Assembly: GCF_004404055.1 (NCBI RefSeq)
Contig: NZ_SOHK01000005.1
Coordinates: 62,001 to 126,000 of the forward strand
Length of the DNA: 64,000 nt
Origin: Cryobacterium ruanii
GTDB taxonomy: Bacteria > Actinomycetota > Actinomycetes > Actinomycetales > Microbacteriaceae
Direction of reading: 5' to 3'
Below the pieces are notes generated by a model. It ran no database searches and was not told the DNA's origin. It saw only the letters and a program-made list of their open reading frames with translations. Of the stretch, positions 18,085 through 26,346 are shown one piece after another. The position numbers were made by a program, and so were the translations under genes. The stretch's first letter is position 1, and every line of letters starts with the position of its first letter.

Positions 18085-20693
18085 GCGCGAGGGGGTACCG
18101 CCAACGCCGCCTGTTTTTGGGTAGGTCGACGGTGACTCGCGCCGGTGCTACCGGAGTGGTTGTGGGATTGATCGTCGGAATGGGGGTGTCATTGGTGTCA
18201 ACGCTGCTCCCCACACCGGCCGAGGCTTCGACCTCGAGTGCGGTGACCGTTGCCGCCCGGGGTTACGACCTCGACTACGGTAATGCGCCCTTTCCCGACC
18301 TCGCGGTGACGGTGTCGAAGACCAGCGAGCTGGTCTCCCAGGGAATTTTGGTGAGTTGGACCGGAGGCAAGAAATCCGTGCGACCGCAGGGGAGCGTTGG
18401 CGGCGAGAACTTTATGCAGATCGCCCAGTGCTGGGGCGAGGACCCGCTGAATCCGGGACATCCGGACCGTACGACGTGCCAGTACGGCGCCTTCCCCAAT
18501 GTCGGCCGTGACTCCAATGTCCTCGACAACGTCACGGACCCCAACGACGAGGCGTTCAACCTCAAGAGCATCGCGCCCGAGGACGAGCAGTACACGGCGA
18601 AGGGCACCGGCGGGTTAGTGCCAACGTACACTTCCATTCCGTTCCGGGCCGTGAGCGGTGAAACGGTCGCGTCCGTGGGGCCAAATGCCGCAGGCGTGCT
18701 CAAACACGATACGTCGATTGACGTGAACACGAACGAGTTCTTCACCCAGTTCACCTCCAACGAAATCAAATGGGCCGGCGCCGATGACACCGGCGCTGGT
18801 TCCGTAAAGTTCGAGGTTCAAACGTCCATGCAGTCGCCGGGTTTAGGCTGTGGCCAGCCGATTATCGTAAGCGGTCGTCCAATTGTCGGGCAGACCTGCT
18901 GGCTCGTGGTGATACCGCGCGGTACGGGCGACTCCGGAGTGAAGAGCATCACCAGGCCGGGACTTTTCTGGGATGCCTGGCAGCATCATGTCGCCGTCAA
19001 GCTGGATTTCAAACCGGTAGGCATCCGCTGTGAAATCGGTGGGGCTGAGGCCGCACTTTCTGGCAGCGAACTGATCGGCGGCGCGATCGCATCGTGGCAG
19101 CCCAACCTCTGCGCGGGTACCACGAACTCGGCCTTCGTCTTGAGCACGGGCAATGAAGCGGATGCTGCGGTCAAGGCAAGCAAAACCGTGCCCAGTCCGC
19201 TGGCGCTCACGTCCCGGCCCCTGGACGCCGACTCTTTGAACGGAGCGGCTGACCCCCTGCAGTACGCTCCCGTCGGAATTTCAGGGCTGTCCATATCGGT
19301 TGCCGTCGACCGCCGTGTCACACCCGTAGACGGCATCAAACAAGAATATAAAGACCGGGAAACGCAGGCTTTTTCCAGCCTCAAGCTCACCCCACGCCTC
19401 GTGGCGAAGCTCTTGACATCGTCCTATATTTCGTCTCTGCCACCGGGGGCTGACCTAACCCACGTGAACTACCGCAGCTTTGCCGATCAGGGGAAGAATC
19501 CGGCCAACCTCTCGCGAGATCGTGACTTCCTCGCGATAAACGATGAGGAATGGGCTTCCCAGGACCTAAATAGTACGTCGTTGGCTGACCTCCTGGTTCC
19601 CTCCGGCCGGTCAGACCTGGCCGTGGCCCTGTGGCGCTACGTTCTGAGCGATCCAGACGCCGTCGCTTTCCTGTCCGGAACACCGGATCCCTGGGGCATG
19701 ATCGTGAACCCGTGGTATTCCACGAGTACAACGGTCAACCCAAGCACGGTCGGCCTGAGTCTGCCGCGAGAAAATTTTCCCAAGGCGGACCCCGTCGAGA
19801 AGGCCGGAACTACCGGGTCCAATGGGGAGGGTCCGGTGAATCTTGTGACCTGGCGTCCTTATACTTCGGACTTTGAGAATGGCGCCTACCTGACCCTCCG
19901 TGGTGACGGCCAGCTGCTCGGCGGTTGGGATACTTCCTACACCCCGCCCAAGTATGCCAAGACCGCTCGCAGCCTGGTCGGTGAACAGGGCGTTCTCGGG
20001 TTGACGACGACGGCTTCCGCCGCCCGGTATCAAAATGTCACCGCATCGCTGTTGAACCCAGCCGGCGAGTACGTCACACCGACGCAGGCGTCTCTGACCG
20101 CCGCCGCCGCGGCGATGACCCCTTCTAAGGCCCAGCCGAAGGTCTTGGAATTTGATCCGGATTCATCCGCTTCGATCGCGGCATCGAATGCGTATCCTCT
20201 GGCCATGCCGGTCTATGCAGCTCTTAACCCGTTGCAGACCGATGCCGTCCTCCGTGCCAAGTACGCCAATATGATTCGCTACGCTGTTGGTGCCGGTCAG
20301 GTTTCCGGCCCGGAGATAGGGCAACTACCCGAGGGATATGCGCCGCTGCCGGCCAGCTGGGTATCCCAGGCCCAGACCGCGGCCACCGCCATCGAGAAGG
20401 GCATCAGCCCGCTCGTGGCGCCCGTCGCGAACATCACTCCGGCAGTGATAGCGGCAGCCAGCCCGGTTCGATCAGGCTCGGTCCGAGCCGCTGAAGGAGC
20501 GTCGCCTGTGGCAGCGCCGGTTACGACGACTCCGGTGGTCACCGGGGATACCGCCGGACCTTTGCTCGGATTTGCCACTCCCCAGGATCCTCCGGCAGGA
20601 CCGGCGGGTTTGGCCGTTCCCGCTGGCCTGCTTTCCGGCTTCGCGGCTGCCGGTGCCGTCCCCATGATTTCGCGCTTCCGAAGAAGACTCTGA
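18081..20693 (+). CDS. Large exported surface protein (870 aa) encoded within the pst locus
   Basis: I do not recognise a named family. The start in an ATGA overlap with pstS shows tight coupling. A basic N-terminus and one hydrophobic segment (about residues 22-45) ending PTPAEA look like a long signal peptide. The body lacks other membrane helices until a weak hydrophobic stretch at the very C-terminus ending SRFRRRL, which suggests a C-terminal anchor. One region, LKLTPRLVAKLLTSSYISSL near residue 430, resembles the segment of PstS proteins that reads LSxxxLAxIxxGxIxxW, so a diverged solute-binding fold may be present. Paired Cys residues (QCWGED, TTCQYG, LGCGQ, QTCWL) may form disulfides. 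Probably a wall-facing partner of the transporter. Confidence 0.72.
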   Translation: MSARGYRQRRLFLGRSTVTRAGATGVVVGLIVGMGVSLVSTLLPTPAEASTSSAVTVAARGYDLDYGNAPFPDLAVTVSKTSELVSQGILVSWTGGKKSVRPQGSVGGENFMQIAQCWGEDPLNPGHPDRTTCQYGAFPNVGRDSNVLDNVTDPNDEAFNLKSIAPEDEQYTAKGTGGLVPTYTSIPFRAVSGETVASVGPNAAGVLKHDTSIDVNTNEFFTQFTSNEIKWAGADDTGAGSVKFEVQTSMQSPGLGCGQPIIVSGRPIVGQTCWLVVIPRGTGDSGVKSITRPGLFWDAWQHHVAVKLDFKPVGIRCEIGGAEAALSGSELIGGAIASWQPNLCAGTTNSAFVLSTGNEADAAVKASKTVPSPLALTSRPLDADSLNGAADPLQYAPVGISGLSISVAVDRRVTPVDGIKQEYKDRETQAFSSLKLTPRLVAKLLTSSYISSLPPGADLTHVNYRSFADQGKNPANLSRDRDFLAINDEEWASQDLNSTSLADLLVPSGRSDLAVALWRYVLSDPDAVAFLSGTPDPWGMIVNPWYSTSTTVNPSTVGLSLPRENFPKADPVEKAGTTGSNGEGPVNLVTWRPYTSDFENGAYLTLRGDGQLLGGWDTSYTPPKYAKTARSLVGEQGVLGLTTTASAARYQNVTASLLNPAGEYVTPTQASLTAAAAAMTPSKAQPKVLEFDPDSSASIAASNAYPLAMPVYAALNPLQTDAVLRAKYANMIRYAVGAGQVSGPEIGQLPEGYAPLPASWVSQAQTAATAIEKGISPLVAPVANITPAVIAAASPVRSGSVRAAEGASPVAAPVTTTPVVTGDTAGPLLGFATPQDPPAGPAGLAVPAGLLSGFAAAGAVPMISRFRRRL

Positions 20694-20752
20694 GGCGTTG
20701 AGGCTTGACCGTTCGACCTCCACAATTTAGGTCGGATCGGTTAGGAAAAACA

Positions 20753-20766
20753 GACTCGATCGAGTC
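20753..20766. promoter_or_regulatory. 14-bp perfect palindrome upstream of the second PstS-like gene
   Basis: GACTCGATCGAGTC lies 32 nt before the start of the next gene, in a 105-nt gap that also holds an imperfect hairpin near 20707-20742. It could be an operator or an mRNA processing stem; nothing in the sequence decides. Confidence 0.3.
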
Positions 20767-20798
20767 CGTTCCAATGTAAGAGACCGAAAGGCATCACA

Positions 20799-21905
20799 GT
20801 GATTTCGAAGAAGACTATTGCATTTTGCGCAACAGTCGGCGTTGTCGTTTCCGGCATCGTCATCTCCGCTCCGGCCCACGCCGAGCCCGTTTCCAACAGC
20901 TACTCGGTTGTCGGTTCCGACACCCTCGAAGACGTCGTCAACGCGCTCGCCAATGGGACGGCCATCACCGGCTCGAGCGTTCGTTCCACGGTGAATAACA
21001 CCACTATTGGTTCGTTTGACGCCACTGGTTCTCCTTACATCACCACAAAATCTTCCGGAACCCGCTTTGGCCGACCCAACGGTTCCGGCGATGGCGTGAA
21101 GGCACTCAGCCGCTCGATCGACGGTGCCGCGTACACGTCCGCCACGGCCGGGAGCCCGGCCAGCGTGGTTATCACCGGCCAGGTTGACATTGCTCGCTCG
21201 TCCAGCGGTGGCACGGCCAACGCGTCTGGAGAGCTCCTTTACGTTCCGTTCGGGCGCGATGCTATCGCTTACGCCTACAAGGGTTCGGCAACCGGCATCG
21301 ACACTCTGACCGCATCACAAATGAAAAGCCTCTACGAGTGCTCTGCTGGCTTCCAGATCGGTGGTGTGTCCGTCACTCCGATCATCCCGCAGGCGGGCTC
21401 GGGCACGCGCAAGGACTTCCTGAACAAGATCGGCTCCACGGAAACCCTGATGAAGACGATCAGCGAAAGCGGTTGCGTCGTCGAAGGCCAGGAGCATGAC
21501 GCGACGACTCTAACGGCCGAGTCGGTCATGCCGATGGCCGTCTCCCGCTGGATTGCCATGAACACTGGTGCCAGCTACGACAAGCGAGGCGCCGGCACGC
21601 TCGGCTCTCTCGTGGCCGGCGTTGTGCCGGTTTCTGGAACCGGATCGTTGATGGTGCCCAATGCTGATTATTATGCCGACACTACCTGGGGTCGCGACAC
21701 CTTTCTCGTCGTGGAAAATGCTCGGGTTGACCCGGCAAACCCCAAGTTTGACGCCGGCTTGGCCACGTTGATGGACTCCAGCGTGTCGAATGCCCTGACC
21801 AATACCAATACCTTTGCGTCGCGTGCCGGAGCGGTGAAGAAGAAGTACGGCTTCCTCGCGCCCACCGCCGGGGTAGTTGCGTACCGCGTTGCCAAGACCG
21901 CTTAA
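20799..21905 (+). CDS. Second PstS-like exported substrate-binding protein
   Basis: The 368-aa protein starts at GTG 20799 with GAAAGG upstream. A signal peptide ends at SAPAHA near residue 28, with no lipobox. The mature part has the PstS-like pattern of GSDTLEDVVNALA near residue 38, a later GQVDIARSSSGG, FGRDAIAYAY, the TASQMKSLYEC segment that corresponds to the PstS LTxxQxxxIF region, and QAGSGTRKDFLNKIG near residue 205, matching the SGTR phosphate-contact loop. No membrane anchor is visible, so it is probably released or retained by partners. The ligand could be phosphate or a related oxyanion; this is inferred from family resemblance and context. Confidence 0.8.
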   Translation: MISKKTIAFCATVGVVVSGIVISAPAHAEPVSNSYSVVGSDTLEDVVNALANGTAITGSSVRSTVNNTTIGSFDATGSPYITTKSSGTRFGRPNGSGDGVKALSRSIDGAAYTSATAGSPASVVITGQVDIARSSSGGTANASGELLYVPFGRDAIAYAYKGSATGIDTLTASQMKSLYECSAGFQIGGVSVTPIIPQAGSGTRKDFLNKIGSTETLMKTISESGCVVEGQEHDATTLTAESVMPMAVSRWIAMNTGASYDKRGAGTLGSLVAGVVPVSGTGSLMVPNADYYADTTWGRDTFLVVENARVDPANPKFDAGLATLMDSSVSNALTNTNTFASRAGAVKKKYGFLAPTAGVVAYRVAKTA

Positions 21906-21937
21906 TCCAGTCCCACTGAGCATCGGAAGGATAAGAA

Positions 21938-22993
21938 ATGAAAATGAATAAGAAAATGCAAATCGCAGCAGTCGGCGTCATCTCTCTGGCCCTCGTGGCA
22001 GGCGCGACCGCGGTCGCCTCGGCCGTGGTCCAGCCGAATGGTTCTGACGCAGCGCTTTACAGTTATGACTCAAACATTGCACTCGTTACCGATCCGTCCA
22101 CGGTCTTCACCTGGACCTCCGACAACTTCGGTTCCGGTAGCAAGACGAACGCCGTGGGGCCATCAACGTGCCCGACCGCAGCCGATGACGCCTACATCTT
22201 CGTAGCAACGGCCGGAAACGAACGGACGAAGGCTGCGTGGAGCGCCTACGGTGATAGCGCATTTGCACCTGGAACCAAAGACGTGATCGCCGCAACACTG
22301 ACCCCCGGTGTTGCACTGACGTCGGGTAACTATGGCACGGTCAAGTCCAACGGTGGAACGTACAGCCTCGGCATCGCGTGCACGAACAACAACGGCAACA
22401 CCATCGTCGGAGCCTTCTACCGCACGGCATCCATCACCGCCGGCACCGGCTCGTACACGATGAGCGCAGTGACGGAAGGCACGCCGCCGCCGCCGCCCGC
22501 CAACACCGACACGACCGGTAGCGTCGCGCTGTCGCCGCAAACCGTCGGCGCCAACGACGGAGTGCTCAGCCTGAGCGTTCCCGTTGGAGCCGCGGCTGTG
22601 TTCGCCGCGCCAACCCTGGTCAACAACAAGTCCACCACCACGGGTACTTTGGGCAACGTGACCGTCGCCGACGGTCGCAGCGTCACCCGCAAGGGGTGGG
22701 ACCTGAATGCCAGCGTCACGGACTTTGTCAACGCCAGCGACAACACCAACACGATCAGCAAGGCTCAGCTCGGTCTGATCCCGAAGGTCGTGTCCTCCGA
22801 GGCGACGGGCGTTACCGTCGGTCCTGTCCAGGTCGCCGGCTCGGCAACGTACTCCTCGCTCTTCGCGTCGGGAGCAGCGGCAAACACGGTCGGCAACACG
22901 GTGCTCAACGCAGACCTCACGTTTGTGGCGCCCGCTAACAAGGCTGCGGGCACCTACGTCTCGACCCTGACCCTCACGGTCGTCTCGAAGTAA
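21938..22993 (+). CDS. Exported WxL-like cell-surface protein
   Basis: The 351-aa protein starts at ATG 21938 (AAGGA upstream; an ATG two codons later is also possible) with a signal peptide ending near VASA, residue 28. A Pro run, TPPPPPANTD, separates an N-terminal domain from a C-terminal domain of about 165 residues. That C-terminal domain carries a WxL motif, GWDLNASVTDF with Trp254 and Leu256, and ends in GTYVSTLTLTVVSK, matching the second conserved motif of WxL domains, which bind peptidoglycan non-covalently in Firmicutes. The next gene encodes a DUF916-like protein, the usual WxL partner, which strengthens the call. WxL proteins are mainly known from low-GC Gram-positives. Confidence 0.72.
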   Translation: MKMNKKMQIAAVGVISLALVAGATAVASAVVQPNGSDAALYSYDSNIALVTDPSTVFTWTSDNFGSGSKTNAVGPSTCPTAADDAYIFVATAGNERTKAAWSAYGDSAFAPGTKDVIAATLTPGVALTSGNYGTVKSNGGTYSLGIACTNNNGNTIVGAFYRTASITAGTGSYTMSAVTEGTPPPPPANTDTTGSVALSPQTVGANDGVLSLSVPVGAAAVFAAPTLVNNKSTTTGTLGNVTVADGRSVTRKGWDLNASVTDFVNASDNTNTISKAQLGLIPKVVSSEATGVTVGPVQVAGSATYSSLFASGAAANTVGNTVLNADLTFVAPANKAAGTYVSTLTLTVVSK

Positions 22994-23101
22994 CGTTTTC
23001 TCGCTAAAAGTGAGTTCCCGATACCAGGGGGAGAGGTGGCAGGGACGCCTCTTCCCTTGCTTTCACTCCTCGAAATCTGTGCAGAAAAGAGAAAGTTCCG
23101 C

Positions 23102-24157
23102 GTGATGATCCATCGCTATATCCGCCCTCTCGGTCTGGTTGCCACCGGCGCACTTCTCACCATCGGATTGACCGTAGGAACGGGAGCGGTGCAAGCCATG
23201 AGCGCCTCGGCAGCCGAATCCGACGGTATTGCAGGTGCCCCATCAGCCGATGGTGGGGTCGACCAATCCCGCTCGCGATACAGCTATCAAATGGATCCAG
23301 GGCAGGCGGTTTCCGATGAGTATTTAGTGCAGAACACCGGAACGACCACCCAGTCCGTCACCGTCTACGCCACCGACGCCTTCAACACTGACGACGGTGT
23401 TTTCTCCCTTTTGGACGGAGGCGTATCCCCAGTAGACGTCGGTCGCTGGGTAACGTTTGCCAGCGGCGCGGACCAGATCACCGCGACGTTGGAGCCTGGA
23501 GCGTCCAAGGTAATCCCCTTCACCGTGACGACGCCCGCTGACGCCCGTCCCGGGGACCACGCGGGCGGCATAATCGCTTCGGCATTGTCCCCATCCGGAC
23601 AAATTTCGCTGGACCGACGGGTGGCCATTCGACTTTATGTTCGCGTCAAGGGTGAACTCCAGGCTGGTCTGACCATAAGTAGCATTGCTTCGTCGTACCA
23701 AGCCGAATTGAACCCGTTTTCCGGCAAGACCGAGCTCCACGTGACGCTCAATAACACCGGCAATGTGGCGCTCGGCGCTACGACCGTGTCTCGAGTGCGG
23801 GGCATCTTCGGTATCCCGGTATCCGGAACCAGCCGAGAAGAAATTCCCGAGATGTTGCCCGGCAGCACGCGCACCCTGACCATGACCGTGCGAGGTGTTG
23901 GCTCGTGGGTTTACCTCAACCCACAGGTCAACCTCGCCGCAACGATCGACACGGAAGCCATCAACCCCGGGGTTCTACCCACCGCGAGTCGAGAGACTGA
24001 CCTGATCGTCGTTCCTTGGGGCGCTGTCATCATCCTGTCGCTCGCAGTCCTGATCTATTTCATCGTGCGGTTCACCCGCTCGAGAAGCGCACAACGTGCT
24101 GCTGCCTGGAACGAATACACCGAGGCCGAGGCGCGACGCCAGGCTCGGGAGGAGTGA
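23102..24157 (+). CDS. DUF916 (WxL-interacting)-like protein with C-terminal membrane helix
   Basis: The 351-aa protein begins at GTG 23102 (an ATG follows immediately) with a signal peptide ending near SAAES, residue 37. The mature N-terminus reads SYQMDPGQAVSDEYLVQNTG, then TVYATDAFNTDDG and PFTVTTPADARPGDHAGGI, the typical order of the DUF916/WxL protein peptidoglycan-binding domain. A second beta-rich domain starts about residue 200 and includes ELHVTLNNTGNVALG. A membrane helix (about residues 303-322) and a basic cytoplasmic tail end the protein. In Firmicutes such proteins bridge WxL proteins and the wall. It shares an operon with the WxL-like gene 108 nt upstream; the gap holds a hairpin. 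Confidence 0.78.
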   Translation: MMIHRYIRPLGLVATGALLTIGLTVGTGAVQAMSASAAESDGIAGAPSADGGVDQSRSRYSYQMDPGQAVSDEYLVQNTGTTTQSVTVYATDAFNTDDGVFSLLDGGVSPVDVGRWVTFASGADQITATLEPGASKVIPFTVTTPADARPGDHAGGIIASALSPSGQISLDRRVAIRLYVRVKGELQAGLTISSIASSYQAELNPFSGKTELHVTLNNTGNVALGATTVSRVRGIFGIPVSGTSREEIPEMLPGSTRTLTMTVRGVGSWVYLNPQVNLAATIDTEAINPGVLPTASRETDLIVVPWGAVIILSLAVLIYFIVRFTRSRSAQRAAAWNEYTEAEARRQAREE

Positions 24158-24158
24158 G

Positions 24159-25253
24159 ATGACTGTGCCCAACCAACGCTTAGCCCGTCGAGTTCGCGTC
24201 GTCGGCGCTCTCGCCCTTGTCGTTTTCTTCGGCTCGAGTACCGGAGAATCTGGCGCCTACGCATCGAACGATGACAGCGGTATCGGCATCAGCGTTCCCG
24301 TCGTCGATTCGTCGGCGGCGACAGAGCCGCAGTCCACCGTCGCCCTGCCGTTTGGGTCGTCCGCGACGAACGCGCCGGTGGTCATCACCCTCTCGGGCCT
24401 CAAGCCGTTCTCTTTCATAGAAATTTTCGTCAACTCCACACCGGTCCTGCTCGCCAGCGGTCACGCTGACGCTGCCGGATCCTTTACGGTTTCGGTGGCT
24501 CTGCCGGCCGGGCTGGAAGGTGGCAGTCATACCATTTCGGCGACCGGAATGAAGGCCGACGGAACGGCCTTTAACTCGACCATCGCGCGCTTTTCGATCA
24601 CTGCCGGCGGGCTCCTCGCGCAGCCGGAAGCCACCTCTATCCCCTCCGCGACGTCCAAGGCGCCGCCAGCCAGAAGCAACACCAGTCCGACAACTGTCGT
24701 GAGCGAGGTTGCTCTGACTACTCCGGCGGCGGTCGCCGATGCGCTGGGTGAAGACCCCTTCGACTTGGGCGGTGTTTTTTACCTCAGTGGCTTGGTTGCT
24801 AGCGCAGCGCCGGTCATTGGCCCAGAGGGGGGAAATGTGACTCTCGCGTTCACGGTCAAGAATGCTACCTCCGGGCCCCTCAGCGCTGACCTTCGATACT
24901 GGCTGGAGAACGCTGCCGGAATGGGAGTCGCCCAATCCGATGACATCAGCGTGATCGAGCTGGAGGCTGGGCAAACGAAGACCCTCAGCGTTACCCTGCC
25001 CGACGTCGGTCAGTGGGGAATTCTCAACGCCCAGATGACCTTCACTCCGCCGGATACCGTGCGCGGAACCGTTCTCACGCCGGTCACCCGCGACACCCTC
25101 ATCATCCTGCCTCCCTACTTTGTCATGCTTGTTGTGGGCAGCCTTGGCGCACTTTTCTTTGCTGCACGCTATGTGCTGGCATGGCAGCGGGCTCGGCGTC
25201 AGAACGCGCCAGCCTTCAGTGCGTCCAAGGTACCCGTCGAGGTCACAGCATGA
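24159..25253 (+). CDS. Membrane-anchored surface protein in the WxL/pst cluster
   Basis: The 364-aa protein starts at ATG 24159, 1 nt after the previous stop, with GGAG upstream. It has a signal peptide (hydrophobic near residues 14-24) ending around SGAYA. The first domain, APVVITLSGLKPFSFIEIFV onward to about residue 150, looks like an Ig-like beta sandwich. After a Ser/Thr/Pro linker comes a second beta domain with LAFTVKNATSGPL and LEAGQTKTLSVTLP, reminiscent of the C-terminal half of the preceding DUF916-like protein. A helix near residues 324-343 anchors it in the membrane, with a short basic tail. I cannot name the family; context suggests a paralogous or partner subunit. Confidence 0.7.
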   Translation: MTVPNQRLARRVRVVGALALVVFFGSSTGESGAYASNDDSGIGISVPVVDSSAATEPQSTVALPFGSSATNAPVVITLSGLKPFSFIEIFVNSTPVLLASGHADAAGSFTVSVALPAGLEGGSHTISATGMKADGTAFNSTIARFSITAGGLLAQPEATSIPSATSKAPPARSNTSPTTVVSEVALTTPAAVADALGEDPFDLGGVFYLSGLVASAAPVIGPEGGNVTLAFTVKNATSGPLSADLRYWLENAAGMGVAQSDDISVIELEAGQTKTLSVTLPDVGQWGILNAQMTFTPPDTVRGTVLTPVTRDTLIILPPYFVMLVVGSLGALFFAARYVLAWQRARRQNAPAFSASKVPVEVTA

Positions 25254-26266
25254 TGAGTGCCAAGCGCAGTCTGCCGTCGACCCGACACCTGCTACGGGCG
25301 ATTCGCCCAGCGCAGGCGCGCCCGCGGATCGCGCCTCCTCGCGGCTGGAAGCCCGGTCAGGCCCTTCCACCCAAGCCGCCCCGCTGGGCAGGGCCGGCGC
25401 CGAGCCCACGGGTCGTGCTGACCGTGCGGGAACGTCGCATTCGAGGCTCCTTGACGATGATCGCCGCCCTCATCTTCGGCTTTCTGCTGCAGGTGACCGT
25501 CGTCGGACAGCTTCAGCACATGGTCGCGCAACAACAGCTCACCGACACATTTCGCCTACAGCTGGCCGAGGGAACCGCCCCGGTGAGCGAGGGCACGGTG
25601 GATAAGGTCCTGCTCGCCGATGGCGCACCGGTTGCGCTGATCGACATTCCCGCTCTGGGCGTTCGCGAGGTCATCGTGGAAGGAACAGGCTCTGCCACGA
25701 CTCAGAGCGGCCCAGGTCACCGCCGCGACACGGTGCTGCCTGGTCAGGCGGGAGTGAGCGTGGTCATGGGGCGTGCGGCGGCCTACGGTGCACCCTTCGC
25801 GCGCATCCAGGAGTTGCGCCCCGGACAAAAGTTCACCGTGCTCACCGGTCAGGGAACGTCGACCTTCTCCGTCATCGGGGTGCGGTATGCCGGCGATCCG
25901 GCTCCGGCCTCGCCGCGTGCCGACCAGGGCCGTCTCATTTTGGAGACAGCTCGCGGACCGGCGTTTGTCCCGAGCGGCATTGCCAGAGTGGATGCCGAAC
26001 TGGTGAGCGAAACTTATCCAGCGGGTCAGCGCCAGACCTCGTTTGCCACTCTCCGACCGGCGGAACGGGAACTAGCCGGTGATACATCCACGGTGTGGGC
26101 GCTGGTCTTTGCCCTGCAATTCTTCCTGCTGGTCGAGTTGGCTGCGGTCTGGTGCATTCCGCGGGTCGGCGCGCAGAAGACGTGGATTGTTTTCATCCCG
26201 GTGGGCGTGCTGAGTGGTCTCGTCGTCGCTGATCAGGTTGTTCGACTGCTGCCCAACCTGCTCTAA
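25250..26266 (+). CDS. Sortase-fold protein lacking catalytic His and Cys (pseudo-sortase)
   Basis: The 338-aa protein starts in an ATGA overlap with the preceding gene. It has a basic Pro-rich cytoplasmic N-terminus, a membrane helix (about residues 68-86), an extracytoplasmic sortase domain, and two C-terminal membrane helices (about 282-302 and 312-330), a class C/E-like topology. Family motifs are PGHRRDTVLPGQAG near residue 155 and YGAPFARIQELRPGQ near residue 179. The catalytic His of the GH(R) motif is Arg175 (VVMGRAAAYG), and the Cys of the TLxTC strand is Ala234 (RLILETARG). Transpeptidation is therefore not expected; a scaffolding or docking role is more likely. It sits directly before pstB. 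Confidence 0.82.
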   Translation: MMSAKRSLPSTRHLLRAIRPAQARPRIAPPRGWKPGQALPPKPPRWAGPAPSPRVVLTVRERRIRGSLTMIAALIFGFLLQVTVVGQLQHMVAQQQLTDTFRLQLAEGTAPVSEGTVDKVLLADGAPVALIDIPALGVREVIVEGTGSATTQSGPGHRRDTVLPGQAGVSVVMGRAAAYGAPFARIQELRPGQKFTVLTGQGTSTFSVIGVRYAGDPAPASPRADQGRLILETARGPAFVPSGIARVDAELVSETYPAGQRQTSFATLRPAERELAGDTSTVWALVFALQFFLLVELAAVWCIPRVGAQKTWIVFIPVGVLSGLVVADQVVRLLPNLL

Positions 26267-26346
26267 TTCGCTCGGCCGCATTTGTCTTTCTTATTGTGTT
26301 ATCCAATTCGTCCCGAGTCACGGGGCATTACAGAAAAGATGTGGGC

